Position numbers and translations under genes: made by a program. Below, piece after piece: positions 1 to 6,211 of a stretch of DNA of 15,290 bases. Below the pieces are notes generated by a model. It had not been told where the DNA came from and did no database searches. It saw nothing but the letters and a program-made list of their open reading frames with translations. Source of the DNA: Alphaproteobacteria bacterium (GTDB lineage: Bacteria > Pseudomonadota > Alphaproteobacteria > DSM-16000 > Inquilinaceae). Positions within the stretch are counted from its first letter, which is position 1, and each line of letters opens with the position of its first letter. The stretch lies in assembly GCA_029263555.1 (NCBI GenBank), contig JAJUFW010000012.1:1-15290 (forward strand), written 5' to 3'.

Positions 1-1
1 C

Positions 2-1414
2 GAGATGTCCGCGATCGGCTTCGTGCTCCTGATGCTGGCGATCGTGTTCGGACAGACCGTCAGCGCCAGCCCGACCCTGGCGCCGATCTTCACCCTCAGC
101 GGTGAAAGCCTGGCGCTGATCATCATCGGCTACGGCTTCGTCGCCTCGGTCCTCCCGGTCTGGCTGCTCCTGGCGCCACGGGACTATCTCTCGACCTTCC
201 TCAAGATCGGCACGATCGCGGCGCTTGCGATCGGCATCGTCGTCGTCCGGCCGGAGCTGCAGATGCCGGCGGTCACCCGCTTCATCGACGGCACCGGCCC
301 GGTCTTCACCGGCAGCCTGTTTCCCTTCCTGTTCATCACCATCGCCTGCGGCGCGGTCTCCGGCTTCCATTCGCTGATCGCGTCGGGCACGACCCCGAAG
401 ATGATCGAGAGCGAGGAGCAGATCCGCTTCATCGGCTACGGCGCGATGCTGACGGAATCCTTCGTCGCTATCATGGCCCTGATCGCGGCGAGCGTGCTCG
501 AGCCCGGGCTCTACTTCGCCATGAACAGCCCGCCCGGTCTGATAGGGGCGACGCCCGCGGAGGCATCGCAGGTGATCTCGGGCTGGGGCTTCCCGATCGC
601 GCCTGAAGTGATCGAAGGCACCGCCCGAGACGTCGGTGAGGCGACGGTGCTGTCCCGTGCCGGCGGGGCGCCGACGCTCGCTGTCGGGATGGCCCATATC
701 CTGTCGGGCGCGTTGGGCGGCCAGGCGATGATGGCGTTCTGGTACCATTTCGCCATCCTGTTCGAAGCCCTGTTCATCCTGACGACGGTCGATGCCGGAA
801 CCCGGGTCTGCCGGTTCATGATCCAGGATCTGCTGGGCACGGTCGTGCCGGCGCTCGGCCGGACCGAGTCCTGGTCCGCCAATCTGGTGGCGACCACGCT
901 GTCGGTCGCGGCGTGGGGATACTTCCTCTACCAGGGCGTCATCGATCCTTTGGGCGGCATCAACACCCTCTGGCCGCTGTTCGGCATCTCCAACCAGATG
1001 CTGGCGGCGATCGCCCTCATCCTCTGCACGGTCGTCCTCTTCAAGATGAAGCGCGAGCGCTACGCGTGGGTGACGATCCTGCCCGCGGGATGGCTTCTCG
1101 TCTGCACGCTGACCGCCGGCTGGCAGAAGATCTTCCACGGCGATCCCGGGATCGGCTTCCTTGCCCATGCCGGGAAGTTCCGGGAGGCGCTGGCCGCCGG
1201 CGAAATCCTGGCCCCGGCCGCGTCCGCACAGGAGATGCAGCGGGTCATCCTCAACGACTATGTCGATGCCGGCCTGTGCGCGCTGTTCATCTTCGTGGTC
1301 CTGTCCACGGCATTCTTCGGTGTCCTCTGGACACGCCGCGCGCTTGCCAATCCAAGGGCCACCGCCCACGAGATGGCACCCGCCGAAGGAGCGATGGAGG
1401 CCGGCCGTGCCTGA
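2..1414 (+). CDS. cstA: Carbon starvation protein CstA, 3' portion (5' end outside window)
   Basis: CstA-family integral membrane transporter, taking up peptides and/or pyruvate during carbon limitation in characterised members. The window holds about the last 470 residues. Family proteins are around 690-700 aa, so some 220 residues lie upstream and the Met codon at base 5 is internal. Visible family signatures are the stretches GFHSLIASGTTPKMI, RFIGYGAMLTESFVAIMAL and EPGLYFAMN, followed by long hydrophobic helices (for example MMAFWYHFAILFEALFILTT) and the GISNQMLAAIAL segment. The C-terminus is a short charged cytoplasmic tail. The stop codon overlaps the GTG start of the downstream ybdD-like gene by 8 bases, the usual cstA-ybdD arrangement. 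Family assignment is secure; the substrate in this organism is not known. Confidence 0.95.
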   Translation, partial: EMSAIGFVLLMLAIVFGQTVSASPTLAPIFTLSGESLALIIIGYGFVASVLPVWLLLAPRDYLSTFLKIGTIAALAIGIVVVRPELQMPAVTRFIDGTGPVFTGSLFPFLFITIACGAVSGFHSLIASGTTPKMIESEEQIRFIGYGAMLTESFVAIMALIAASVLEPGLYFAMNSPPGLIGATPAEASQVISGWGFPIAPEVIEGTARDVGEATVLSRAGGAPTLAVGMAHILSGALGGQAMMAFWYHFAILFEALFILTTVDAGTRVCRFMIQDLLGTVVPALGRTESWSANLVATTLSVAAWGYFLYQGVIDPLGGINTLWPLFGISNQMLAAIALILCTVVLFKMKRERYAWVTILPAGWLLVCTLTAGWQKIFHGDPGIGFLAHAGKFREALAAGEILAPAASAQEMQRVILNDYVDAGLCALFIFVVLSTAFFGVLWTRRALANPRATAHEMAPAEGAMEAGRA

Positions 1415-1622
1415 GAGGGACGAGGGCAAATGGCGCGAACTCGCCCGGCTCGCCTGCCGGACGGCGCGGCTCATGGTCGGGATCCCGGATTACGAGACCT
1501 ATGTCCGGCACCGGCAGTCCTGCCACCCGGGCGAACCGGTCATGACCTTCGAGGAGTTCTTCAGGGATCGCCAGGCAAGGCGCTACGGCGGCGGCAAGGG
1601 CGGCATCAGCCGTTGCTGCTGA
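1407..1622 (+). CDS. ybdD: YbdD/YjiX family (DUF466) small protein partnered with CstA
   Basis: A 71-aa cytosolic protein of the DUF466/YbdD family, nearly always encoded directly after cstA/btsT-type transporters. Its biochemical role is unknown. Family hallmarks are all present: the MVGIPDYETYVRH segment, the HPGEPVMTFEEFFRDRQ core, the YGGGKGG turn and the terminal Arg-Cys-Cys, which matches the RCC end of E. coli YbdD. I chose the GTG at 1407 because a GGAGG at 1396-1400 sits 6 bases upstream and the resulting length fits the family; the open frame continues further upstream only inside cstA. Overlap with the cstA stop suggests translational coupling. Its last 17 bases overlap, tail to tail, the thermonuclease gene on the minus strand. 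The paired terminal cysteines could bind metal or form a disulfide (inference). Confidence 0.92.
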   Translation: MPERDEGKWRELARLACRTARLMVGIPDYETYVRHRQSCHPGEPVMTFEEFFRDRQARRYGGGKGGISRCC

Positions 1623-2091
1623 CCGCTTCCCGCGCCGCAGCGGCTGGCGGCAGCCCGGCACACCAGTCGGTCCGGGGACCCCGCCCCTCATACGGGGCCG
1701 CCAGCCCGGCCGCCATCAGCGTCTGCCGCGCGTCCCTGCCGTCGGCGGCCTCGACCCGCGCCAGGACGCGCCCGCCATACTTGTCGTTGGAAATGTCCCG
1801 GAGCAGCACCGTCCCGCTGCCGACAAGGCTTGCGAGCGCCTGCCGCGCGGCTTCGGCCAGCGCCTTCTCGGCCTCGCAATCGCCGCGACGTTCCGGGGTG
1901 TCCATGCCGGCAATCCGGACCCGGGTCTCGACCGTCTGGCCGAGCCAGATGCGCGCGCGCACCGCCAGCGTGTCGCCGTCGACAACCTGCAGGACCTCGG
2001 CCTCCACCGGTCCCGGAAGCGTGTCGCCGGCCGTGGACGCGGCCGGGCAGGCACCGAGGATAAGCGCAGGGATCCAAGGGAATAGACGCAA
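1606..2091 (-). CDS. Exported thermonuclease-family (SNase-like) protein
   Basis: A 161-aa member of the staphylococcal nuclease family, expected to cleave DNA/RNA with calcium outside the cytoplasm. The N-terminus is a short signal peptide (MRLFPWIPALILGAC). Its LGAC at residues 12-15 resembles a lipobox, so it may be a lipoprotein. Catalytic positions known from staphylococcal nuclease can be placed: VVDGDT at 36-41 (calcium Asp), Arg59 in VRI, Asp64-Thr65-x-Glu67 in MDTPE, and Arg108 in YGGR. All are present, so activity is likely. Cys72 and Cys144 could form a disulfide. The start is a TTG with GGAAG 7 bases upstream; a later start would remove the signal peptide. It ends inside the last codons of the convergent ybdD-like gene. 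An AT-rich promoter region with palindromes lies immediately upstream. Confidence 0.85.
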   Translation of the reverse strand: MRLFPWIPALILGACPAASTAGDTLPGPVEAEVLQVVDGDTLAVRARIWLGQTVETRVRIAGMDTPERRGDCEAEKALAEAARQALASLVGSGTVLLRDISNDKYGGRVLARVEAADGRDARQTLMAAGLAAPYEGRGPRTDWCAGLPPAAAAREAVSSNG

Positions 2092-2099
2092 GGCTCAGC

Positions 2100-2134
2100 T
2101 TCCGATTCCTATTATCGGAATATTATCCTAATAT
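2100..2134. promoter_or_regulatory. Two abutting palindromes over the thermonuclease promoter (candidate operators)
   Basis: ATATTA-TCC-TAATAT (2120-2134) is a perfect 6-bp inverted repeat with a 3-bp centre and covers the predicted -10 hexamer. TTCCGAT (2100-2106) and ATCGGAA (2114-2120) form a second perfect 7-bp inverted repeat with a 7-bp centre, over the predicted transcription start. On the minus strand GATAATA also occurs twice, 4 bases apart. The placement is typical of a repressor operator. The cognate regulator is unknown. Confidence 0.45.
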
Positions 2135-2148
2135 GCTGGGTGAGACAA
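2120..2148 (-). promoter_or_regulatory. Predicted sigma-70-type promoter of the thermonuclease gene
   Basis: Read on the minus strand, TTGTCT (2148-2143) and TAATAT (2125-2120) are separated by exactly 17 bases, placing the transcription start near 2113, about 22 bases before the TTG start. Each hexamer matches the classical consensus at 4 of 6 positions. The patch is strikingly AT-rich for this genome. Prediction by eye only. Confidence 0.5.
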
Positions 2149-2181
2149 CTGTGCCCGGGACGCCAGGGGCCGGACAGAAGA

Positions 2182-2376
2182 TCAGAAGTCGCTGCAGCGG
2201 CCGTTGACTTCCCAGTCTCCGTAGCGCGTCGGCTCCGGACCGTCCCGGCCGCCGATCTCGCCCGGCTTCTGGACGGGGGCGCCCGCGTCGGGCGACGGGG
2301 CGGCCGGTCCGGCTTCGGCTATGTCGGACGGGGGCGCGGGCCGCGTCGCGTCACGGATCGAGTGCTCTTTCATCAT
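2182..2376 (-). CDS. SDHAF4-like (DUF1674) succinate dehydrogenase assembly factor
   Basis: A 64-aa protein whose C-terminal third carries the DUF1674/SDHAF4 signature: PGEIGGRDGPEPTRYGDWE followed by NGRCSDF at the very end. In mitochondria, SDHAF4 binds the flavinated catalytic subunit SdhA and promotes its joining to the iron-sulfur subunit, shielding it from producing oxidants. The bacterial role is inferred from this. The N-terminal half is Pro/Ala-rich and probably disordered, usual for the family. I chose the ATG at 2376 (a second ATG follows at 2373) because GGGGA lies just upstream and the family core needs nothing from the longer upstream reading frame, which could start at 2442. 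It is transcribed divergently from htpX, and no sdh genes lie in the window. Confidence 0.88.
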   Translation of the reverse strand: MMKEHSIRDATRPAPPSDIAEAGPAAPSPDAGAPVQKPGEIGGRDGPEPTRYGDWEVNGRCSDF

Positions 2377-2383
2377 TCCCCAT

Positions 2384-2412
2384 AGATAGGGTTCGGCCCG
2401 GAGAATTGTCCA
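2384..2412 (-). promoter_or_regulatory. Possible promoter of the SDHAF4-like gene
   Basis: On the minus strand TGGACA (2412-2407) and CTATCT (2389-2384) are 17 bases apart. They resemble the alphaproteobacterial TTGAC / CTATAT pattern. The implied transcription start is at about 2377, almost at the ATG, which would give a leaderless or nearly leaderless message. Weak evidence. Confidence 0.3.
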
Positions 2413-2496
2413 TGGCTTGTGCCCTCCTCGGCAGTGAACCATATGTTCGTCGCACGCTTGCTACAGCTTCCGGTTTAGGGAGGTCGCACACGGATC

Positions 2497-3375
2497 ATGA
2501 TGGGTTACATGCGCACGGCGATGCTGCTGGCCGCCCTGACGGCGCTGTTCCTCGGCGCCGGCTATCTTCTGGGCGGGCAGGGCGGAATGGTCATCGGCCT
2601 TCTGGTGGCCCTGGGGATGAACGCGTTCGCCTATTGGAACTCCGACAAGGTGGTCCTGCGCATGCACAACGCCCGGCAGGTGGACCGGCGCACGGCGCCC
2701 GAATTCTACGGCCTCGTCGCGCAGCTGGCCGACCGGGCGGGCCTGCCGATGCCGAAGGTCTATGTCATCGATACCGACCAGCCGAATGCCTTCGCTACCG
2801 GCCGCAGCCCGGAACACGCCGCGGTCGCGGCGACGACCGGCCTCTTGCGCCGTCTCAGCTCCGAGGAGGTGGCCGGCGTCATCGCCCATGAGCTGGCCCA
2901 TATCAAGCATCGCGACACGCTGATCATGACGGTCACGGCCACGCTGGCCGGCGCCCTGTCCATGATCGCAAACTTCGCCTTCTTCTTCGGCGGCATGAGC
3001 AGCGACAACCGCAACAACCCGCTGGGCATCGTCGGCGTTCTGCTGACCGCGATCCTGGCGCCGCTTGCCGCCATGATGGTGCAGATGGCGATCAGCCGGT
3101 CGCGGGAATACGAGGCCGACCGCGTCGGTGCGGAAATCTGCGGCCATCCCCTGTGGCTGGCGAGCGCGCTGCAGCGGATCGAGGCCTTTGCCCGGGGCAT
3201 CGTCAATCCCGCGGCGGAGCGCAGCCCGGCGACCGCCCATCTCTTCATCATCAACCCCCTGCACGCCCACGCCGTCGACGGTCTGTTCTCGACCCATCCG
3301 TCCACGGCGAACCGGGTCGCCCGGCTCCGCGCGATGGCCGGCGCCGGCCGGGCGCCCTCCGGCCCCTGGGGCTGA
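2497..3375 (+). CDS. htpX: Membrane zinc metalloprotease HtpX (M48 family)
   Basis: A 292-aa inner-membrane protease that cleaves misfolded or damaged membrane proteins, working alongside FtsH in characterised bacteria. Two N-terminal transmembrane segments (about 7-26 and 29-47) are followed by the cytosolic protease domain. The zinc motif HELAH is at 131-135 with the third ligand Glu206 in SREYEADRVG. A second pair of hydrophobic segments (about 143-166 and 176-198) lies between them. The C-terminal STHPSTANRVARL is the usual HtpX ending motif. GGGAGGT at 2478-2484 precedes the ATG at 2497 with a rather long gap of 12 bases; ATGs at 2500 and 2509 are alternatives. All catalytic elements are intact. 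It heads a plus-strand run with the GH1 homologue and pseudouridine synthase, but a strong stem-loop separates it from them. Confidence 0.95.
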   Translation: MMGYMRTAMLLAALTALFLGAGYLLGGQGGMVIGLLVALGMNAFAYWNSDKVVLRMHNARQVDRRTAPEFYGLVAQLADRAGLPMPKVYVIDTDQPNAFATGRSPEHAAVAATTGLLRRLSSEEVAGVIAHELAHIKHRDTLIMTVTATLAGALSMIANFAFFFGGMSSDNRNNPLGIVGVLLTAILAPLAAMMVQMAISRSREYEADRVGAEICGHPLWLASALQRIEAFARGIVNPAAERSPATAHLFIINPLHAHAVDGLFSTHPSTANRVARLRAMAGAGRAPSGPWG

Positions 3376-3401
3376 ACGCTCCCTCGCGAACAAGACAAGG
3401 G

Positions 3402-3434
3402 GGCCGGGGGCGATCCGCCACGGATCACCCGGCC
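3402..3434 (+). terminator. Strong GC stem-loop after htpX (possible terminator)
   Basis: GGCCGGG (3402-3408) pairs with CCCGGCC (3428-3434) and GATCC (3412-3416) with GGATC (3422-3426), around a 5-base loop and a small internal asymmetry. No T-run follows, so it is not a canonical intrinsic terminator. It could attenuate or terminate htpX transcription, or protect its 3' end. The next gene starts 40 bases later. Confidence 0.4.
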
Positions 3435-3473
3435 TCTGGATCCGGAAACTCCTCTCCCGACAGCCGATCCGCA

Positions 3474-4787
3474 ATGCCGACCTTTCCCGACGACTTCCTC
3501 TGGGGAACCGCGACCGTCGCCTATTCCGTCGAGGGCGCCGTCGCCGAGGACGGGCGCGGCGAGAGCATCTGGGACCGGTTCTGCCGCCAGCCCGGCCGGA
3601 TTGCCGACGGCAGCACCGGCGCGGTCGCGGCCGATCACTACCGGCGCTGGCCGAAGGATATCGAGCTCATGGCCCGGCTCGGGATCAAAGCCTACCGCTT
3701 CTCCATCGCCTGGCCCCGGCTGTTTCCCGAAGGCGGCGGGCGGCTGAACCGCAAGGGCCTGGACTTCTACGAACGGCTGGTCGACGGCGTGCTGGAGGCC
3801 GGGATCCGGCCCTGGGCCGTTCTTTACCACTGGGACCTGCCGCAGGAGCTGGAGTTCCGGGGCGGCTGGCGCAGCCGGGACACCGCCCGGCGCTTCGTCG
3901 ACTACGCCTGCACCGCCGCCGACCGGCTGGGCGACAGAATCCAACACTGGCTGCCGGTGGCCGGCGTCGCGACTACCGCCTGGATGGGACACGCGACGGG
4001 CCGTCACGCCCCCGGCCTGGCCGAGCGCCGCGCCTTCTGCGCCGCGCTGCATCACCTAAATCTCGCGCAGGGGCTGGCAATCGGGGCGCTGCGCCGGGAA
4101 AACGCCCGATGGCTGATCGGCGCCGCGATCGACTTCCGGTCGATCCTCCCCGCCGACGACACCCAGGGGGCTGCGGACGCGGCATTCCTCGCCGACGCGC
4201 TGCTGAACGGCTCGACGCTCGACCCTCTGATGACGGGCAAATATCCGGAGGTGCTGGCAGACGGGATCCGCCCCTTCACGGAAGACCGGGACCTGGACAC
4301 GGTCCGGCAGCCGGTCGACTTCATCATGCTCGACCATGCCGGACAGGGCTGGGCGGCGCCGGACCGGGACGCCGCGCTGGGCTTCACGCTTTCCCCGAAG
4401 CCGCCCGGCGCGACGGAGCGCACGGCCACGGCCGGGGGCGGTCCGTTGCGCGACCTGCTGGCCGCCCTGCGGGACCGCTTCGACAATCCGCTGGTCTATC
4501 TGGGCGCGACCGGGCCCGATGCCGAGGCCGGACCGGACGCGAACGGGAACATCCGGGACGCGCGGATCGGCTGGGCGGAGGAATATTTCTCCGCCCTAGC
4601 CGATGCGATCGCGGCAGGCTGTGACGTCCGGGGCTGTTTCCTGTGGCCCCTTCTGGACGGCTTCCAGTGGGATGAAGGTTATGAGCGGCGCCCTGGCCTC
4701 GTGCATGTGGACCGCCGCAGCCTTGAGCGGACGCCCAAGGACAGCTACCGCTGGTACACCGCCCTTGTCCGGGAGAACCGCTTCTGA
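3474..4787 (+). CDS. Catalytically inactive GH1 (beta-glucosidase-like) pseudoenzyme
   Basis: A 437-aa cytosolic protein spanning the full GH1 TIM barrel. Scaffold motifs include FLWGTAT near the start, YRFSIAWPRLFP (74-85), YHWDLPQ (118-124), GRHAPG (176-181), FLWPLLDGFQW (389-399) and PKDSYRWY near the end. The two catalytic glutamates are missing. HWLPVAGVATTAW (158-170) aligns without gaps to HWITLNEPWVVAF, giving NEP to Ala163-Gly164-Val165. VYLGATG (341-347) aligns to VYITENG, giving nucleophile Glu to Ala345. Glycone-site residues also differ: Gln to Ser18, the Asn-Tyr pair to Asp287-His288, and Glu to Gln398. Such a protein should not hydrolyse glycosides; a binding, sensing or scaffold role is inference. 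The ATG is placed by the family N-terminus, without a clear ribosome site. It is coupled to the next gene through TGATG. Automated annotation would probably call it beta-glucosidase. Confidence 0.88.
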   Translation: MPTFPDDFLWGTATVAYSVEGAVAEDGRGESIWDRFCRQPGRIADGSTGAVAADHYRRWPKDIELMARLGIKAYRFSIAWPRLFPEGGGRLNRKGLDFYERLVDGVLEAGIRPWAVLYHWDLPQELEFRGGWRSRDTARRFVDYACTAADRLGDRIQHWLPVAGVATTAWMGHATGRHAPGLAERRAFCAALHHLNLAQGLAIGALRRENARWLIGAAIDFRSILPADDTQGAADAAFLADALLNGSTLDPLMTGKYPEVLADGIRPFTEDRDLDTVRQPVDFIMLDHAGQGWAAPDRDAALGFTLSPKPPGATERTATAGGGPLRDLLAALRDRFDNPLVYLGATGPDAEAGPDANGNIRDARIGWAEEYFSALADAIAAGCDVRGCFLWPLLDGFQWDEGYERRPGLVHVDRRSLERTPKDSYRWYTALVRENRF

Positions 4788-5563
4788 TGGTCGAAACGAT
4801 CCGGAAACCCGCGCCCCGCCCGGCGTGGCGCCCCCATGCACGCCAGGCACGGGCGTTGAGCGAGGAGGACATCCTGGCGCGCGTCCTCTACCGCGATCCG
4901 CTGATGCTGGTCATCGACAAGCCGGCGGGGCTGCCCGTCCATGCGGGGCCGGGCGGCGGGCCCAATCTGGAGCAGCATTTCGAGTATCTGCGCTTCGGCC
5001 TGCCGAAGCCGCCCTCCCTTGCCCACCGGCTGGACCGGGACACGAGCGGCTGCCTCGTCCTCGGCCGGCACCGGAAGGCGCTGGCCAAGCTGGGCCGGCT
5101 GTTCGCCTCCGGACGCGCCGAGAAGACCTATTGGGCGATCGTCGAGGGAGAGCCGCCCGAGCCGCAAGGCCGCATCGAGCTGCCGCTTGCCAAGGTGACG
5201 CCGAAAAGCGGCTGGCGCATGGTGGTGACGCCGGACGGACAGCCCGCGATCACGGATTATCGGGTGATGGGCAAGGCGGACGGCCGCTCCTGGTTGGAGC
5301 TGCGCCCGCGCACCGGCCGGACCCACCAGATCCGCGTGCACTGCGCAGCGCTCGGCTGCCCGATCGTTGACGACCCGGTCTACGGCAGCGGCAGCCTGGG
5401 ATCGGACCGGCGGTTTCAGCACCTGCATGCCCGGGCGATCCTACTGCCGCTCTATCCCAGCCGGGATCCGATCGCCGTCGTAGCGCCCCCGCCGCCGCAC
5501 ATGGCCGAAACGCTGGCCCGGTGCGGCTTCGTCACCGAAGCGGCGGCCCCGACCGCCGCCTGA
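4787..5563 (+). CDS. RluA-family RNA pseudouridine synthase
   Basis: A 258-aa enzyme of the RluA/RluC/RluD family that isomerises specific uridines in rRNA or tRNA to pseudouridine. The catalytic motif HRLDRDTSG lies at 80-88 with the nucleophilic Asp83. The VIDKPAGLPVHAG segment (42-54) and the RTGRTHQIRVH motif (175-185) are further family signatures. There is no N-terminal S4 RNA-binding domain, so it is of the short RluA type; the RNA target cannot be told from sequence. Its ATG shares one base with the stop of the GH1 homologue (TGATG), implying translational coupling. Its stop codon lies inside an inverted repeat shared with the convergent 63-aa gene. The Pro- and Arg-rich first 22 residues are not part of the fold. 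Confidence 0.93.
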   Translation: MVETIRKPAPRPAWRPHARQARALSEEDILARVLYRDPLMLVIDKPAGLPVHAGPGGGPNLEQHFEYLRFGLPKPPSLAHRLDRDTSGCLVLGRHRKALAKLGRLFASGRAEKTYWAIVEGEPPEPQGRIELPLAKVTPKSGWRMVVTPDGQPAITDYRVMGKADGRSWLELRPRTGRTHQIRVHCAALGCPIVDDPVYGSGSLGSDRRFQHLHARAILLPLYPSRDPIAVVAPPPPHMAETLARCGFVTEAAAPTAA

Positions 5564-5582
5564 CCGGAAGGCGTGTCAGGCG
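5557..5582. terminator. Bidirectional stem-loop containing both convergent stop codons
   Basis: CGCCTGAC (5557-5564) and GTCAGGCG (5575-5582) form a perfect 8-bp inverted repeat with a 10-base loop. The stop of the pseudouridine synthase (5561-5563) lies in one arm and the stop of the minus-strand 63-aa gene (5576-5578) in the other. No T-run is present. It may serve as a transcript end for both directions. Confidence 0.4.
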
Positions 5583-5767
5583 TTCAAGGGGCGCGGCAGC
5601 AGCTCCCAGTCCAGCTCCACAAGCTGCTCGATCTCGTTTCGGGCATGGGCCAGGGCGAAGGCGCGGTTGGCCAGATCGTACCGTTCCAGCCTGGTGGGAG
5701 AGATCGTCTCCAGCATCTCCTCGACCACCGCGCCGTCGATCTTCAGCATGACCCGATAGGCGTTCAT
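5576..5767 (-). CDS. Hypothetical 63-aa protein downstream of the psp genes
   Basis: I do not recognise this protein. It is small and acidic in its second half, predicted soluble, with an N-terminal strand-like segment (AYRVMLKIDG) followed by mainly helical sequence (ERYDLANRAFALAHARNEIEQL) and a WELLPRPL tail. The ATG at 5767 is preferred over one at 5803 because GGGAGAAG lies 7 bases upstream of it. The preceding 65 bases carry several inverted repeats that overlap this ribosome site. It is oriented with the psp genes and may be the distal end of their operon. It is convergent with the pseudouridine synthase gene, 12 bases away. Codon use is like its neighbours, so it is probably a real gene. 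Confidence 0.6.
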   Translation of the reverse strand: MNAYRVMLKIDGAVVEEMLETISPTRLERYDLANRAFALAHARNEIEQLVELDWELLPRPLNA

Positions 5768-5769
5768 CA

Positions 5770-5804
5770 CATGCTTCTCCCATGAGAATGGGTACGGGAG
5801 CATG
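5770..5804 (-). promoter_or_regulatory. Nested inverted repeats covering the ribosome site of the 63-aa gene
   Basis: CTCCC (5777-5781) can pair with GGGAG (5796-5800), flanked by CATG on both sides (5770-5773, 5801-5804). Alternatively CCCAT (5779-5783) pairs with ATGGG (5788-5792). On the minus-strand transcript the GGGAG of the Shine-Dalgarno sequence is in the stem, so the structure could limit translation. Confidence 0.35.
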
Positions 5805-5832
5805 CGGTTGGTTTGGTGAAGGACTGGTTAAT

Positions 5833-6195
5833 TCAGAGAAGGGCGTTCACGTCGCCGACCGGCCGATCCTCGGCCAGCAGCAGCCAGCCCTTGACGACGC
5901 GGTAGACGAACCAGACGCCGAGCAGGACCAGGATCGGCACCCCGATCAGGACGATCGAGAGGACGGTCCCGATGATGGCCACGACGACCGCGATCCAGAA
6001 GGTCCGGATCAGCCAGTCGACATGGCTGCGGTAGAAGGTGCCGGCCGCGTCGCGACGCTTCAGATACGCGATGACGACGCCGGCCAGGAGCGGTGCCCCG
6101 AAGAAGAGCGACAGGGCGTAAAGCCCGTAGGCCGCGTGGACGGTGTTCCTGGTCCGCCGGTCCCGGACGTCGGCCTCCGGGGCGGTCGGAGTCAA
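5833..6195 (-). CDS. Small membrane protein, COG3671/DUF4870-like, in the psp gene cluster
   Basis: A 120-aa (or 122-aa) protein with three predicted transmembrane helices: about AAYGLYALSLFFGAPLLAGVVIAYL, then two adjoining segments through FWIAVVVAIIGTVLSIVLIGVPILVLLGVWFVYRVVKGW. The YLKRRDAAGTFYRSHVDWLIRTFW region and the YRVVKGWLLL ending resemble the COG3671/DUF4870-type predicted membrane proteins, whose function is not known. GGGGAGG at 6202-6208 abuts a GTG at 6201 but is correctly spaced (6 bases) from the TTG at 6195, so I prefer the TTG. It begins 10 to 16 bases after pspC ends, consistent with co-transcription in the Psp operon. A role in membrane-stress response is inferred only from position. 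Confidence 0.78.
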   Translation of the reverse strand: MTPTAPEADVRDRRTRNTVHAAYGLYALSLFFGAPLLAGVVIAYLKRRDAAGTFYRSHVDWLIRTFWIAVVVAIIGTVLSIVLIGVPILVLLGVWFVYRVVKGWLLLAEDRPVGDVNALL

Positions 6196-6211
6196 GGGCA
6201 CCCTCCCCGCG

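Noticed and set aside
2461..3474. Long minus-strand open frame opposite htpX (337 aa)
   Set aside because: Gln/Arg/Gly-rich shadow of the htpX coding strand with no domain character; htpX is certain.
3474..4787. Calling the GH1 gene an ordinary active beta-glucosidase
   Set aside because: Overall similarity supports the fold, but both catalytic glutamates and several sugar contacts are absent at ungapped positions.
3474..4787. Calling the GH1 gene a pseudogene
   Set aside because: The frame is intact at family length, scaffold motifs are conserved, and it is coupled to a functional downstream gene. Substitutions cluster in the active site rather than being random.
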